Source: Candidatus Woesearchaeota archaeon | Lineage (GTDB): Archaea > Nanobdellota > Nanobdellia > Woesearchaeales > UBA10200 | Reading direction: 5' to 3' | DNA: 17,291 nucleotides | Assembly (NCBI GenBank): GCA_018302185.1 | Contig: JAGVZX010000015.1 | Location: 1-17,291, forward strand | In this document: positions 1-7,013 of the stretch, one piece after another | Layout of the letters: every line of letters begins with the position of its first letter | Position numbering within the stretch: position 1 is the stretch's first letter | Notes under the pieces: generated by a model | Told to the model about the DNA's origin: nothing | Databases searched by the model: none | Seen by the model: the letters and a program-made list of their open reading frames with translations, nothing else | Program-made: the position numbers and the translations under genes

Positions 1-8
1 GTAATTAT

Positions 9-22
9 AAAAAATAAAAAAA
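9..22 (-). terminator. Oligo-T terminator candidate after rrp42
   Basis: On the minus strand this reads seven T, one A, six T, beginning 14 nt after the rrp42 stop codon. Archaeal RNA polymerase terminates at T-rich tracts without needing a hairpin. It may end the superoperon, although in many archaea rpl37Ae and rpoP follow rrp42 and the window stops too early to tell. Confidence 0.45.
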
Positions 23-36
23 TCTAACTGAAATAA

Positions 37-822
37 TTATGCTTCATCCAGTACACTTCTTAACTCTTGGCTTTTCTCAGCAGCGATGCTTATCATCTGC
101 TCGATATCAGCAAGAGTTAATGCTGCATCTCCGCCTTTTTGCATTGCGCAAATTTCCCCATTCTCCATGAAGGCAACTGTCAGCCTTGCATCTATGACCT
201 CCTCTTCCTCATTTGTAGGGTCTACCAAGAATTTGTCTGCAATCTTGCATACAGTCACTGAGATAGGCAATCTTTGGATAGGTAGCTTCTCATCTGTAAG
301 CTTCTTATAATCTATCTTTTTGCCGTCTCTTTCTGGCAGTTTTGCATTTTTCAATGCTGCTAAAGCTGCTAATGCAGCTGCGTCAAACAGATTGCCTGCA
401 TCATTTAATGTGCAGATATCTATGCTCACTACCCAGCATAACTCTCCTTCTGTGATGCAGAGCTTCTCAACATCAATTGCTTTTGCTTCTCTTATTGCCC
501 TGTCTACAACTCTTCCAAGCTCAATCGCTTGTATGCCTGGTGGACCAGACTCAAAATCTGGATTGCTTAATGGTAATAATTCTGCACCTACCATAAGGCC
601 GCCTTGATTAGGTGTGTCTGGATATGGCTGACCAATTTCCATCTTAACTCCTGCTAATACAATCGTTTCTCCAATCTGGACTCTTGCAGAGCCTTCTGCG
701 CTTTTTGAGATGTTATACTCAATGCTGATCGGTTTTCTGTATTCAGTAAATCCGCGGCCATCTAATCTCGCTGTCTTATTCAATAATTTTACGATGTGTT
801 GTCTTGCTTGTTTTGCTGTCAT
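37..822 (-). CDS. rrp42: Exosome core subunit Rrp42 (RNase PH-like, non-catalytic)
   Basis: Rrp42 pairs with Rrp41 to build the hexameric RNase PH-type ring of the archaeal exosome, which degrades RNA 3'-5' and adds heteropolymeric tails. Rrp42 itself lacks the catalytic acids but shapes the active sites. Seen here: the early R-x-DGR motif (LDGRGFTEYR), the GETIVLAGVK strand, the LGRVVDRAIRE helix and the NDAGNLFDAAALAALAAL segment, all typical of archaeal Rrp42. At 261 residues the length is normal. The reading frame is open up to a TTG at 831, but the ATG at 822 is preferred: it has a GAGGA ribosome binding site 9 nt upstream, while the TTG would have no spacing at all. The start lies 5 nt after the rrp41 stop, so translation is probably coupled. 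Last gene of the superoperon within the window. Confidence 0.96.
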   Translation of the reverse strand: MTAKQARQHIVKLLNKTARLDGRGFTEYRKPISIEYNISKSAEGSARVQIGETIVLAGVKMEIGQPYPDTPNQGGLMVGAELLPLSNPDFESGPPGIQAIELGRVVDRAIREAKAIDVEKLCITEGELCWVVSIDICTLNDAGNLFDAAALAALAALKNAKLPERDGKKIDYKKLTDEKLPIQRLPISVTVCKIADKFLVDPTNEEEEVIDARLTVAFMENGEICAMQKGGDAALTLADIEQMISIAAEKSQELRSVLDEA

Positions 823-827
823 TGTGA

Positions 828-1544
828 TCAATCCTCGTCTCCTGTGCTTTTATATTTGTCTTTAAGAGCTGCTTTCTGCACTTCATATATCTGTTTGCAT
901 GCAGTCTCTCCCATCTTTAATGCTTTGATAAGCTGTTCATTGCTTATCTCGCCATCCATCTGCAGCAAAGAGATCTTGCCAGAGTTAGGCAGCATTGCTA
1001 TCGGAACATCTGCAACTGGGCCATCTGGGTATGCTTCTTCGTCATAGCAAAGATCAACAACTACCTTGTCATCTACTCTGCCTACGCTGACTGCTGCTAC
1101 CAAGTCTGTCATCGCTAATCCTGCATCAGCTAATGCCATTGATGCTGCGCAAATGCCTGCGCATCTTGTGCCTGCGTCTGTCTGTGGCAGCTCGATAAAA
1201 ATATCAATTACTGAATTTGGAAACTCGCCTAGATCAAGCACTGGAGTGATAGCTTTCTCTATTACCAATGAGATCTCTCTTGCTCTCCTGTTTGGACCTG
1301 GCTTGACCCTGTTGCCTGAGCCTGAAAATGGCATCATGCTATAGTTTACTCTTAAAGTTCCTTTCAGAGGATTCTGCAGGAACTTTGGATACAGATTTCT
1401 TGGCCCATATACTGCGCAATATGCTGTTGTCTTTCCTATCTTAAACATTGCGCTTCCATCTGCTCTCTTTATCACGCCTACTTTTGCTTCCATCTGCCTT
1501 AATTCATCGAATTTTCTTCCATCAGATCTTTTGGAATATGTCAT
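828..1544 (-). CDS. rrp41: Exosome catalytic subunit Rrp41
   Basis: Rrp41 is the phosphorolytic subunit of the archaeal exosome and acts in the ring with Rrp42. Motifs seen: RSDGRKFDELR near the N-terminus, the phosphate/RNA-contacting Arg pair R86-R87 in NRRAREIS, the QTDAGTR loop (residues 121-127), and the acidic catalytic stretch DEE (168-170) followed by ADVP with D179. These correspond to the Arg and Asp residues shown to be essential in Sulfolobus Rrp41. The loop between the acids is slightly longer than usual (AYPDGPVAD). Length 238 residues is typical. The ATG has a clear AGGTGA ribosome binding site 7 nt upstream. It lies 98 nt after rrp4 and 5 nt before rrp42, matching the conserved order. 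Confidence 0.97.
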   Translation of the reverse strand: MTYSKRSDGRKFDELRQMEAKVGVIKRADGSAMFKIGKTTAYCAVYGPRNLYPKFLQNPLKGTLRVNYSMMPFSGSGNRVKPGPNRRAREISLVIEKAITPVLDLGEFPNSVIDIFIELPQTDAGTRCAGICAASMALADAGLAMTDLVAAVSVGRVDDKVVVDLCYDEEAYPDGPVADVPIAMLPNSGKISLLQMDGEISNEQLIKALKMGETACKQIYEVQKAALKDKYKSTGDED

Positions 1545-1642
1545 TTTTTGTTCACCTTTATGTGTTGTTATTTTGTTTATTTATCTATTTTTTATCTTTA
1601 TATCTTGTTTTTGTGATTGGTTTATCTTTTAAAACTAATCAT

Positions 1643-2383
1643 CTATCCTTCATTATGTGCCATGCCATCAGGTGTTTCCTGAAGCTGCAGCTGTCTGCCA
1701 GTTATCTGTTCCAAATGCGATTTTATCCTGTCAGTCAATCCTGGGATATGTGCTTCTTCCTCTATCTTTTTAATTGTGTTGACTGCAATCAATTCACCCT
1801 TAGGATCTTCTCCAGAAATCCAGATCACTCCATTCTGGCCAACAATTATTTTTGTATCAGTTGCCTGCTTTATCATGCTGACCATACTTCCTTTTTTCCC
1901 GATTATCCTTGGGACTTTGCTGGAAGCAACTTTTAATATCCTTCCTTCACCAAGCTTTCTTAAGCCAGGGCCTCTTAATGATATGTCGATAAGCATCTGT
2001 GTTGTGACATTCACTATCTTTCCAACAAGATAATCTCCTACATCAAAGTATTGTGTCAAATCTGCGCCTTTTGCCACAAAATCGCTTGTTGCATCCTTGA
2101 CATTCAGCATTGCGCTGTATGCGCTGTTAGTCTCAACTCTCCAACCAGAGAAGTTAACGTCAACAACATTTGCTATTATAGTGTCTCCTGCTCTAGGCAA
2201 GTACTGCCCGGACAATGGAATCAGCCTAATAGCTCTTCCATCTATGTTTACTAGGCCGATCCTTGCAGCCAGTATATTATCTCCTTGTCTTGTAGTTCCC
2301 ATGCCTGGCAGGAAATCCATGCCTTTAGCGATAATTTCGCCTGGAACAACAACATCTTTTTCTTTTACGATTATTTCTCCCAT
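1643..2383 (-). CDS. rrp4: Exosome RNA-binding cap subunit Rrp4
   Basis: Rrp4 sits on top of the Rrp41/Rrp42 ring and feeds RNA into the pore. Domain order is standard: N-terminal domain with VVPGEIIAKG (residues 12-21), S1 domain about 65-137 (GDTIIANVVDVNFSGWRVE through MLIDISLRGPG), and KH domain with the G-x-x-G loop GKKG at 162-165 in RIIGKKGSMVSMI. The 246 residues match the family. An in-frame stop lies shortly upstream and no better start exists. The ATG has only a poorly spaced AAGG (2 nt) before it, and that AAGG lies partly within the 3' arm of a perfect hairpin (2387-2403), so initiation here may be unusual or controlled by structure. Confidence 0.96.
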   Translation of the reverse strand: MGEIIVKEKDVVVPGEIIAKGMDFLPGMGTTRQGDNILAARIGLVNIDGRAIRLIPLSGQYLPRAGDTIIANVVDVNFSGWRVETNSAYSAMLNVKDATSDFVAKGADLTQYFDVGDYLVGKIVNVTTQMLIDISLRGPGLRKLGEGRILKVASSKVPRIIGKKGSMVSMIKQATDTKIIVGQNGVIWISGEDPKGELIAVNTIKKIEEEAHIPGLTDRIKSHLEQITGRQLQLQETPDGMAHNEG

Positions 2384-2386
2384 AAC

Positions 2387-2476
2387 CTTTTGCTCTGCAA
2401 AAGCTTAACCTCACATAAGGGTCTACGACCCTTATCAACCCATGATCAGTTTCGCTACGCTCAACTGCTCTAGTTG
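2387..2476 (-). promoter_or_regulatory. Three consecutive inverted repeats in the rrp4 leader
   Basis: Reading the minus strand towards rrp4, three perfect inverted repeats occur within 90 nt. First, CAACT/AGTTG (5 bp, 5-nt loop, 2476-2462). Second, ATAAGGGTC/GACCCTTAT (9 bp, 3-nt loop, 2435-2415). Third, CTTTTGC/GCAAAAG (7 bp, 3-nt loop, 2403-2387). The last ends only 3 nt before the rrp4 ATG and takes in part of its AAGG. The block is richer in GC than the adjacent AT-rich spacer. It could be an RNA leader that controls rrp4, a processing site that separates SBDS from the exosome genes, or a small inserted repeat. Confidence 0.5.
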
Positions 2477-2577
2477 TTTAAAGTTACTTTGCGAGCCCTC
2501 CGTTTTGTTTATTTTTTATTTGTTTTAAGTTTTGTTTTAATTGATTTATCTTATTTTTAAGTTTGAATTATTATCCT

Positions 2578-3300
2578 TTACTTCGTCCTCACCAATCTGC
2601 TGGTCACTGTCCCATGCGTCACTTTATTCAGTTTTGCAAAGAACTCTTCCTCTAAGCCGCCAGGTATCTCAATAGTGCCAGTGAAGCTTCCGTCTGGAGC
2701 CCAGTTAGAGCTTAACACTTTGCTTAATTGCTTTACAATTCCGTTTGCCATGCTTGCATAATGGCTTGGAATATGGATCTCAATCTCCTTTGTCTCAAAC
2801 TTGATGGGCAATATTGGGGTTAGTGCTCGCAATATCTCTTTAACTTGCTCTTCTGCAGACTTGTTCTCATCTATCTTAACTTTGCCGTCTGCAAATGCAT
2901 TCTCTATCCTTGTAACTGGATGAGGAGCATTTGTTCTTGGATCAACGCCATAGCGATGGATTATGTTGATAAGATGCTTTCTCTTCACTTCGCGCATCTT
3001 CTCCCTGTGCTCTGCAGTAAGCTGTATCTCGCCTTCTTTGATTATTATTGCAGCAACTTCCAGTGCATTTGATGTGTTGAATGCCTGCATCATGACAGAT
3101 TCAGAAGCTAACAATCCTTTCTTGACATCTTCAAACACTTTCTGCGCTTTTACAACGTCACGGATGTCAACACCTTTTCCAGCTCTATAATTCAATGCCA
3201 AGTCAGGGTCAACATCTACCTCAAAGTTCTTTCCTGCTTTCTTTAATCTTGCAAGATTCAGATGAATCTTTCCCGAAGATATTGCATGTTCTCTGCTCAT
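2578..3300 (-). CDS. SBDS family ribosome maturation protein
   Basis: Archaeal orthologue of the Shwachman-Bodian-Diamond syndrome protein (yeast Sdo1). In eukaryotes, with EFL1, it releases eIF6/Tif6 from the 60S subunit; in archaea a matching role with aIF6 and aEF2 is inferred. The three-domain fold can be followed: N-terminal FYSH domain (KKAGKNFEVDVDPDLAL, then residues to about 90), a helical middle domain (LTAEHREKMREVKRKHLINI and HRYGVDPRTNAPHP), and a C-terminal ferredoxin-like domain (LPIKFETKEIEIHIPS to the end). Length is 240 residues from the ATG at 3300. The frame opens with a GTG at 3309, but that GTG is part of the AGGTGG ribosome binding site of the ATG, so 3300 is chosen. 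It lies between psmA and rrp4, its usual archaeal position. Confidence 0.95.
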   Translation of the reverse strand: MSREHAISSGKIHLNLARLKKAGKNFEVDVDPDLALNYRAGKGVDIRDVVKAQKVFEDVKKGLLASESVMMQAFNTSNALEVAAIIIKEGEIQLTAEHREKMREVKRKHLINIIHRYGVDPRTNAPHPVTRIENAFADGKVKIDENKSAEEQVKEILRALTPILPIKFETKEIEIHIPSHYASMANGIVKQLSKVLSSNWAPDGSFTGTIEIPGGLEEEFFAKLNKVTHGTVTSRLVRTK

Positions 3301-3378
3301 ATTAACCACCTAGTTAATTGTTGTTCATTATTTCATTGCGTATTATCTTATTATTAATCAAAATCTAAACAAAAAAGC

Positions 3379-4125
3379 CTACTTCTTATCCTTCTGCTTT
3401 TTTATCTCAGCGATCAATTTCTCAACCTTGCTTCTATCTACCTTGCTGAATCTCTTATCCGCAGTTTTTATGTATGCGACATCTATCCTGTCAACATCAA
3501 AGTCTGTTCCTATAGATTTGGTCAATGCTTTGATTGCAAGCTTCAGACCATCTTCAAGGTCTAAGTTTTCATTATAGTTTTTGTGCAAAATCTCTTCTGC
3601 TTCTGTCTCTCCTTCTCCTATAGCAGTTGCCTTATACCTGAAATAGATGCCTGTCGGATCTGTCTCAAACAGTTTTGGTCCGTCATCATCAATGCCAGCA
3701 ACTAATATAGAGACACCAAATGGCCTTAATCCGCCTGATTGTGTGCAGATCTGCTTTACATTGCACATATCTTTTACTATAGATAAAGTATCAATCTCTG
3801 TGTCATAAGTAACTCTGTGTTGCTGTGCTCTCAATTGCGCACGCTCTATCAGGATTCTTGCATCGCTTATGATGCCAGATGCAGTTGCTCCCATGTGATC
3901 ATCTATTTTCCAGATCTTCTCTACGCTTTCTGGCACGATTAAAGGATCAACTATCCTTTTGTCGCTCAATAATAATATGCCATCTTTGCATACCATGCCT
4001 ATTGCAGTGCTTCCTTGCCTTACGGTCTTTTTTGCATATTCTACCTGAAGCAATCTTCCGTCTGGGCTGAACATGGTAATTGCTCTATCATAACCCATCA
4101 TCTGATGTGACATTGTTGGTTCCAT
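3379..4125 (-). CDS. psmA: 20S proteasome alpha subunit
   Basis: Forms the outer heptameric rings of the archaeal 20S proteasome, gating substrate entry and docking AAA+ unfoldases such as PAN. Diagnostic is the alpha-type N-terminal signature YDRAITMFSPDGRLLQVEYA at residues 12-31, missing from beta subunits, followed by KKTVRQGSTAIGM, DKRIVDPL and the SGGLRPFGVSILVAG motif. The C-terminus is Lys-rich (KKQKDKK). The frame extends to a TTG at 4149, but the ATG at 4125 has a strong GGAGGA ribosome binding site 7 nt upstream that lies inside the longer version, so the 248-residue form is preferred. The catalytic beta subunit is not in this window. Confidence 0.97.
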   Translation of the reverse strand: MEPTMSHQMMGYDRAITMFSPDGRLLQVEYAKKTVRQGSTAIGMVCKDGILLLSDKRIVDPLIVPESVEKIWKIDDHMGATASGIISDARILIERAQLRAQQHRVTYDTEIDTLSIVKDMCNVKQICTQSGGLRPFGVSILVAGIDDDGPKLFETDPTGIYFRYKATAIGEGETEAEEILHKNYNENLDLEDGLKLAIKALTKSIGTDFDVDRIDVAYIKTADKRFSKVDRSKVEKLIAEIKKQKDKK

Positions 4126-4237
4126 TTTTGATTCCTCCTCTTTATTCAATATTAGTCTTATAGTTTAATTCTTGTTTTTATTTGTATTATTTAATCCTTA
4201 GTCTTTATTATATAATTTTTAGCATTAATCTGATTTT

Positions 4238-4918
4238 TTATTTTACTGAATCAATTATTCTCTGGTATCTTTGCGGTGATATCTGTTTTAGATGGTCGAC
4301 TGCTAATTCTCCGACGTGCATAGTTGGGCCATCAGCTGATAATATGCCTGTCGCCTTAGCAAATTCTACTGCATCATATCTAAGAGGTTTCCCTAAAAGT
4401 TGTGCAGGCTCTTCAATCCTTACATTGCCGCCATTAGTAACAACATAATGCATCCATCTGGCCGCAGGAATAACTATCTCCTTTCTTTCAGCATTATAAG
4501 TTATAGGTTGGCCTTCTGGCACAACAATTATTTTACCGCTATATATCTCTCTAATACCGCCAATCTCTTGTATAAACGCTCTCTCTACTAGTTGCGGTGA
4601 CATCTGAGTTAACCAACTCAACTCTCGGCTATCAAAGCTCATCAATATATATCTAGGCCCACGGTCTAGCGCATAATTTAACATGGTAACTGTATCTCCT
4701 AATTCACCTTCAGCTCTATTAAAATCTTCATCATGCTTGGTTTGAAGAACAATATCAGTTATTTGACCAGGTTGATAACCTATCATTTTTAATAACTGTT
4801 CATCTGTTAAAGTATCAGAACCTTCTTCAGCTACACCAGATTGGTTAGCTCCAGTGCCTGCACCTATCTCAAGTGAAGTATTTGTCCCAAAAATATCTCC
4901 CGGTTCTAAAATCGCCAT
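4238..4918 (-). CDS. Unrecognised 226-residue protein inside the proteasome-exosome superoperon
   Basis: I do not recognise this protein. It begins MAILEPGDIF, passes through a Gly/Ala/Ser-rich stretch, and then looks like a folded alpha/beta protein (TMLNYALDRG, YILMSFDSREL, SGKIIVVPEG, AARWMHYVVTNGG). There is no signal peptide, membrane helix or Cys cluster, so it is probably cytoplasmic. The frame runs back to a TTG at 4948, but the ATG at 4918 has a GGGTGAT ribosome binding site 6 nt upstream and starts 7 nt after the rnp2 stop, which implies coupled translation with rnp2. In many archaea rnp2 is followed directly by psmA, so this gene is an addition to the series. A role near RNase P, the exosome or the proteasome is a guess from position only. 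Confidence 0.85.
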   Translation of the reverse strand: MAILEPGDIFGTNTSLEIGAGTGANQSGVAEEGSDTLTDEQLLKMIGYQPGQITDIVLQTKHDEDFNRAEGELGDTVTMLNYALDRGPRYILMSFDSRELSWLTQMSPQLVERAFIQEIGGIREIYSGKIIVVPEGQPITYNAERKEIVIPAARWMHYVVTNGGNVRIEEPAQLLGKPLRYDAVEFAKATGILSADGPTMHVGELAVDHLKQISPQRYQRIIDSVK

Positions 4919-4925
4919 CTTTTCA

Positions 4926-5336
4926 TCACCCTGCCATATACCTTTCAACAGCTTTCTTCATTATCCCTGAAGTGCCTATGCTGCTTACTACAGCTTTATG
5001 ATTATCGATCTTTGTGATCAGTGCAAATGCTGCTTTTATATGGTTGACATGCTTATGAGAAACCCTCACTAATCCAAGCTGCTTCTCTGGATTCCATCTT
5101 TCTTTGACAGGTATCAAGCCAACCTCAGCCATACCTAACTCACCAAATAATCTTCTGCCTGATTCAGATATTGCATTAGAAACAGCATCAAAATCAACTA
5201 TCTTATTTTCTGACATTATCTTGAATGCAACGTATCTTTTCTTCTCTCTCAAGCTTGGCATCAAAGCCTTCATTCTAGTAGCTTTTGTTGCTGATTGTTT
5301 ATTTGCTGAATTTACATCATGTATCTTATTTAACAT
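4926..5336 (-). CDS. rnp2: RNase P protein subunit Pop5 (Rnp2)
   Basis: Pop5 pairs with Rpp30 (Rnp3) and supports the catalytic domain of RNase P RNA in tRNA 5'-end processing. The hallmark is LREKKRYVAFKI (residues about 29-40), the first strand of the RRM-like Pop5 fold, followed by the SESGRRLFGELGMAEVGL helix-strand and RVSHKHVNHIKAAFAL. The fold is complete and 136 residues is normal for archaea. The N-terminal extension of about 25 residues (Asn/Lys/Ala-rich) is longer than in many homologues. An internal ATG just before the conserved core (5270) lacks a ribosome binding site, whereas the chosen ATG has AAGG 6 nt upstream. First gene of the superoperon here; Rnp3, often just upstream in other archaea, is replaced by the toxin-antitoxin-like pair. 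Confidence 0.92.
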   Translation of the reverse strand: MLNKIHDVNSANKQSATKATRMKALMPSLREKKRYVAFKIMSENKIVDFDAVSNAISESGRRLFGELGMAEVGLIPVKERWNPEKQLGLVRVSHKHVNHIKAAFALITKIDNHKAVVSSIGTSGIMKKAVERYMAG

Positions 5337-5388
5337 ATTTAACCTTCTGCACCCAAATTCTTAGGCACATCAAACAGTTTTCATTAAC

Positions 5389-5437
5389 TGAGAAAATTTA
5401 ATTTTTTCTTCTTTTCTCACTCAGAAACATGAGAAAA
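5389..5437. promoter_or_regulatory. Three alternating copies of TGAGAAAA at the superoperon promoter
   Basis: TGAGAAAA occurs at 5389-5396 and 5430-5437, with its exact complement TTTTCTCA at 5412-5419. The middle copy can pair with either outer copy (8-bp stems, loops of 15 and 10 nt). The group lies between the TATA box at 5447-5454 and the rnp2 start, and the outer 5430-5437 copy falls close to the expected transcription start. This fits either a repressor operator or a leader hairpin. Confidence 0.4.
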
Positions 5438-5446
5438 CATTATGAG

Positions 5447-5454
5447 TTTATAAA
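5447..5454 (-). promoter_or_regulatory. TATA box candidate for the rnp2-rrp42 superoperon
   Basis: TTTATAAA on the minus strand, in the only sizeable spacer upstream of rnp2. Transcription would start near 5425, giving a leader of roughly 90 nt before the rnp2 ATG. The position is set by sequence only; no clear BRE is visible in front. Confidence 0.45.
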
Positions 5455-5500
5455 TATGGCGGTTTTAAAAACTTATTTTACAAAATCAGGAACTTATCAG

Positions 5501-5854
5501 TCATACTTCAACCTCTACCAGTAATTTATCAAACTCAACCTTGAGATTATGCTCCTTCTTTGTTACCAGGCCAAGCTTCTCCAGCAATGCCACATCATCA
5601 TGGACATTCTTGTATTCCCTATCGCTTAGTTGGGCTAATTTATAGATTGAGCCAGGGCTTTCATGCTTTATCAATTTTAGCAGTTCCATCCTCTTCTGCG
5701 AAAAGAATTGCCTGAAGGTATCGACATCGCTAAATGCCAAAGCTCTTTTTGAAGCTATCTTATGGCCTTTCTTTAGTTTGCCGTATATCTCAGCAAACTC
5801 CTTCAATGTCTCTTTCAATGGCTTGATCTCCACAACTATCTTTTTGATTTTCAT
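5501..5854 (-). CDS. HVO_A0114-type winged-helix protein, putative antitoxin
   Basis: A 117-residue predicted DNA-binding protein. Residues about 50-100 form a winged helix of the kind found in the HVO_A0114 family: FFSQKRMELLKLIKHESPGS, then SIYKLAQLSDREYKNVHDDV and ALLEKLGLV, in which the second helix pair would read DNA. The N-terminal 45 residues include ALAFSDVDTFRQF, matching the usual lead-in of that family. Family members commonly pair with DUF6516/TumE proteins, which is exactly the neighbour here. The ATG overlaps the TGA of the upstream gene by 4 nt (ATGA) and has a GGAGG ribosome binding site 8 nt upstream within that gene, so the two are translationally coupled. Autoregulation of the shared promoter is likely by analogy with other toxin-antitoxin pairs, but not shown. 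Confidence 0.85.
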   Translation of the reverse strand: MKIKKIVVEIKPLKETLKEFAEIYGKLKKGHKIASKRALAFSDVDTFRQFFSQKRMELLKLIKHESPGSIYKLAQLSDREYKNVHDDVALLEKLGLVTKKEHNLKVEFDKLLVEVEV

Positions 5855-6141
5855 TTCAACAGCCTCCTCTTGAGCTTTTCATATTCATCGTTAAAATCCT
5901 CTATCAGTTTCCATTCATCTGTAAAATCATACTTTTTTTCATTCTTCAATATGTGCATATGATGGCCTTTGTTTTCATGGTTATCAAACCCCAAAAGCCT
6001 TTTGCCTGTGTCTTTGTCAACGGCAACAAGCGAATATTTTATCCCTTCAGGCAGGAATTTATCTGCCTTTACTTTGTATATCTTTATATCAATTATAAAT
6101 CTGCCGTCAATATGCTTGCTTTCAAATAGGGGGCATTTCAT
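5851..6141 (-). CDS. DUF6516/TumE-type putative toxin
   Basis: A 96-residue protein with the pattern of the DUF6516 (TumE) family: an N-terminal sheet (FIIDIKIYKVKAD, YSLVAVDKDTGKRLLGF), then the family's His-rich core DNHENKGHHMH at residues 53-63, then YDFTDEWKLIEDFNDEYEKL at the C-terminus. Members are treated as toxin partners of HVO_A0114-type regulators; the molecular target is, to my knowledge, not well defined. The His/Asn/Asp core looks like a nuclease-type active site, but that is inference. A GTG at 6144 directly precedes the ATG at 6141; the ATG is chosen because the TATA box at 6163-6172 places transcription start on it, implying a leaderless message. Having the putative toxin first and the regulator second is notable. 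Confidence 0.85.
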   Translation of the reverse strand: MKCPLFESKHIDGRFIIDIKIYKVKADKFLPEGIKYSLVAVDKDTGKRLLGFDNHENKGHHMHILKNEKKYDFTDEWKLIEDFNDEYEKLKRRLLK

Positions 6142-6162
6142 CACATATGGTGTAGTATACCC

Positions 6163-6178
6163 TATATTTAAACCTTTC
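6163..6178 (-). promoter_or_regulatory. BRE/TATA promoter of the toxin-antitoxin-like pair
   Basis: The minus strand reads GAAAGG followed by TTTAAATATA. The TATA centre is about 26 nt from the ATG at 6141, the distance expected for a leaderless archaeal transcript. The same 16 bases occur before the small gene at 10625. Confidence 0.65.
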
Positions 6179-6211
6179 TATAAAAGTGATAGAAATGAGT
6201 ATAGAAATATT

Positions 6212-6952
6212 TCAGCTCCCTACATTCTTTGCCTTATTTCTTCCTCTTTCTTTGACAGATTCAAGCCTTGCAAGAATCTGGTTTCCTATCTCTTTCTTGC
6301 CTGCAGCCGCATAAGCTTTCAGATAGCCATCAACAACTGCTTTCATGCAATCCTTGAAAATCTTGTAATGCTTGCTTTCTAGTGCTCTTTCAATCAGATG
6401 CAAGTCAACTGCCTTATCTTCTACTTTTGCAGAAAAAAAGCTCAAGCCAAAGTCAATGAAGTAAATAGTATTATTCTTTATCTTATCATTAGCATTATTT
6501 GCTAAGATCATGTTGCTTGTAGTCAGATCATCATGGATTATGCCATGCAGATGCAAAAAAGCGATCTTTTGCCCAATCTCATCACATATGCTTTTGATAA
6601 ACTTTGTTTTTTTTGCATTTTCATCCAATACTTCCTTAACTAATCTGCCCTCTATCTTCTCAATCTTTAAAATTGAGTTTTTGTCATCAAACTCAATAAC
6701 TCTTGGCACAGTAAAATCTAATGCAGCTAATTTCTCAAGAACTTTTGCTTCCCTTCTTGCGCGAGAATTGCGAAGCTGCCTATCTAATGCTTCATGACGG
6801 TAGGTTTTTCTGAAGCGGTCTTTGATTATTACTTTAATCTTGTAATATCCGTTATTATTCTTATTATCCTCATTATTATTAGTCTTATAATTACCAGCTA
6901 TTTCTGCTTCATATATCCTTGCTTCTGCGCCTTGAGAGATCAGTTTTTGCAT
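6212..6952 (-). CDS. bud32: KEOPS complex kinase/ATPase Bud32
   Basis: Bud32 is the small atypical kinase of KEOPS, which with Kae1 makes t6A on ANN-decoding tRNAs. Motifs in order: nucleotide-binding loop GAEARIYE (8-15), catalytic Lys K44 in VIIKDR, the Bud32-specific YRHEALDRQLRNSRARREAKVL helix region (51-72), catalytic loop HDDLTTSN (140-147, usually HGDLTTSN), the metal-binding DFG (167-169), and the basic tail RGRNK. Stand-alone, not fused to Kae1. Odd points: an Asn-rich insert (residues 21-34, encoded mostly by AAT) between the nucleotide loop and the strand with K44, and Asp in place of Gly in the catalytic loop. The key acids D142 and D167 and N147 are kept, so it should be active. 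At 246 residues it is somewhat longer than typical archaeal Bud32. Confidence 0.93.
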   Translation of the reverse strand: MQKLISQGAEARIYEAEIAGNYKTNNNEDNKNNNGYYKIKVIIKDRFRKTYRHEALDRQLRNSRARREAKVLEKLAALDFTVPRVIEFDDKNSILKIEKIEGRLVKEVLDENAKKTKFIKSICDEIGQKIAFLHLHGIIHDDLTTSNMILANNANDKIKNNTIYFIDFGLSFFSAKVEDKAVDLHLIERALESKHYKIFKDCMKAVVDGYLKAYAAAGKKEIGNQILARLESVKERGRNKAKNVGS

Positions 6953-7013
6953 TCTTAGTCCATAATTCAGTTTATTATCTATCGTTCGATTTTGAATAAT
7001 ATCGTTAATAAAA

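Noticed and set aside
1448..1936. A 162-codon plus-strand frame
   Set aside because: It lies antisense across rrp41, the spacer and rrp4, is very rich in Phe, Cys and Leu from the T-rich strand, and has no start signals. It is a shadow of the real genes.
2415..2500. A possible tRNA or other known structured RNA
   Set aside because: Hairpins are present, but there is no TPsiC-type loop, no acceptor stem and no anticodon arm in the right spacing.
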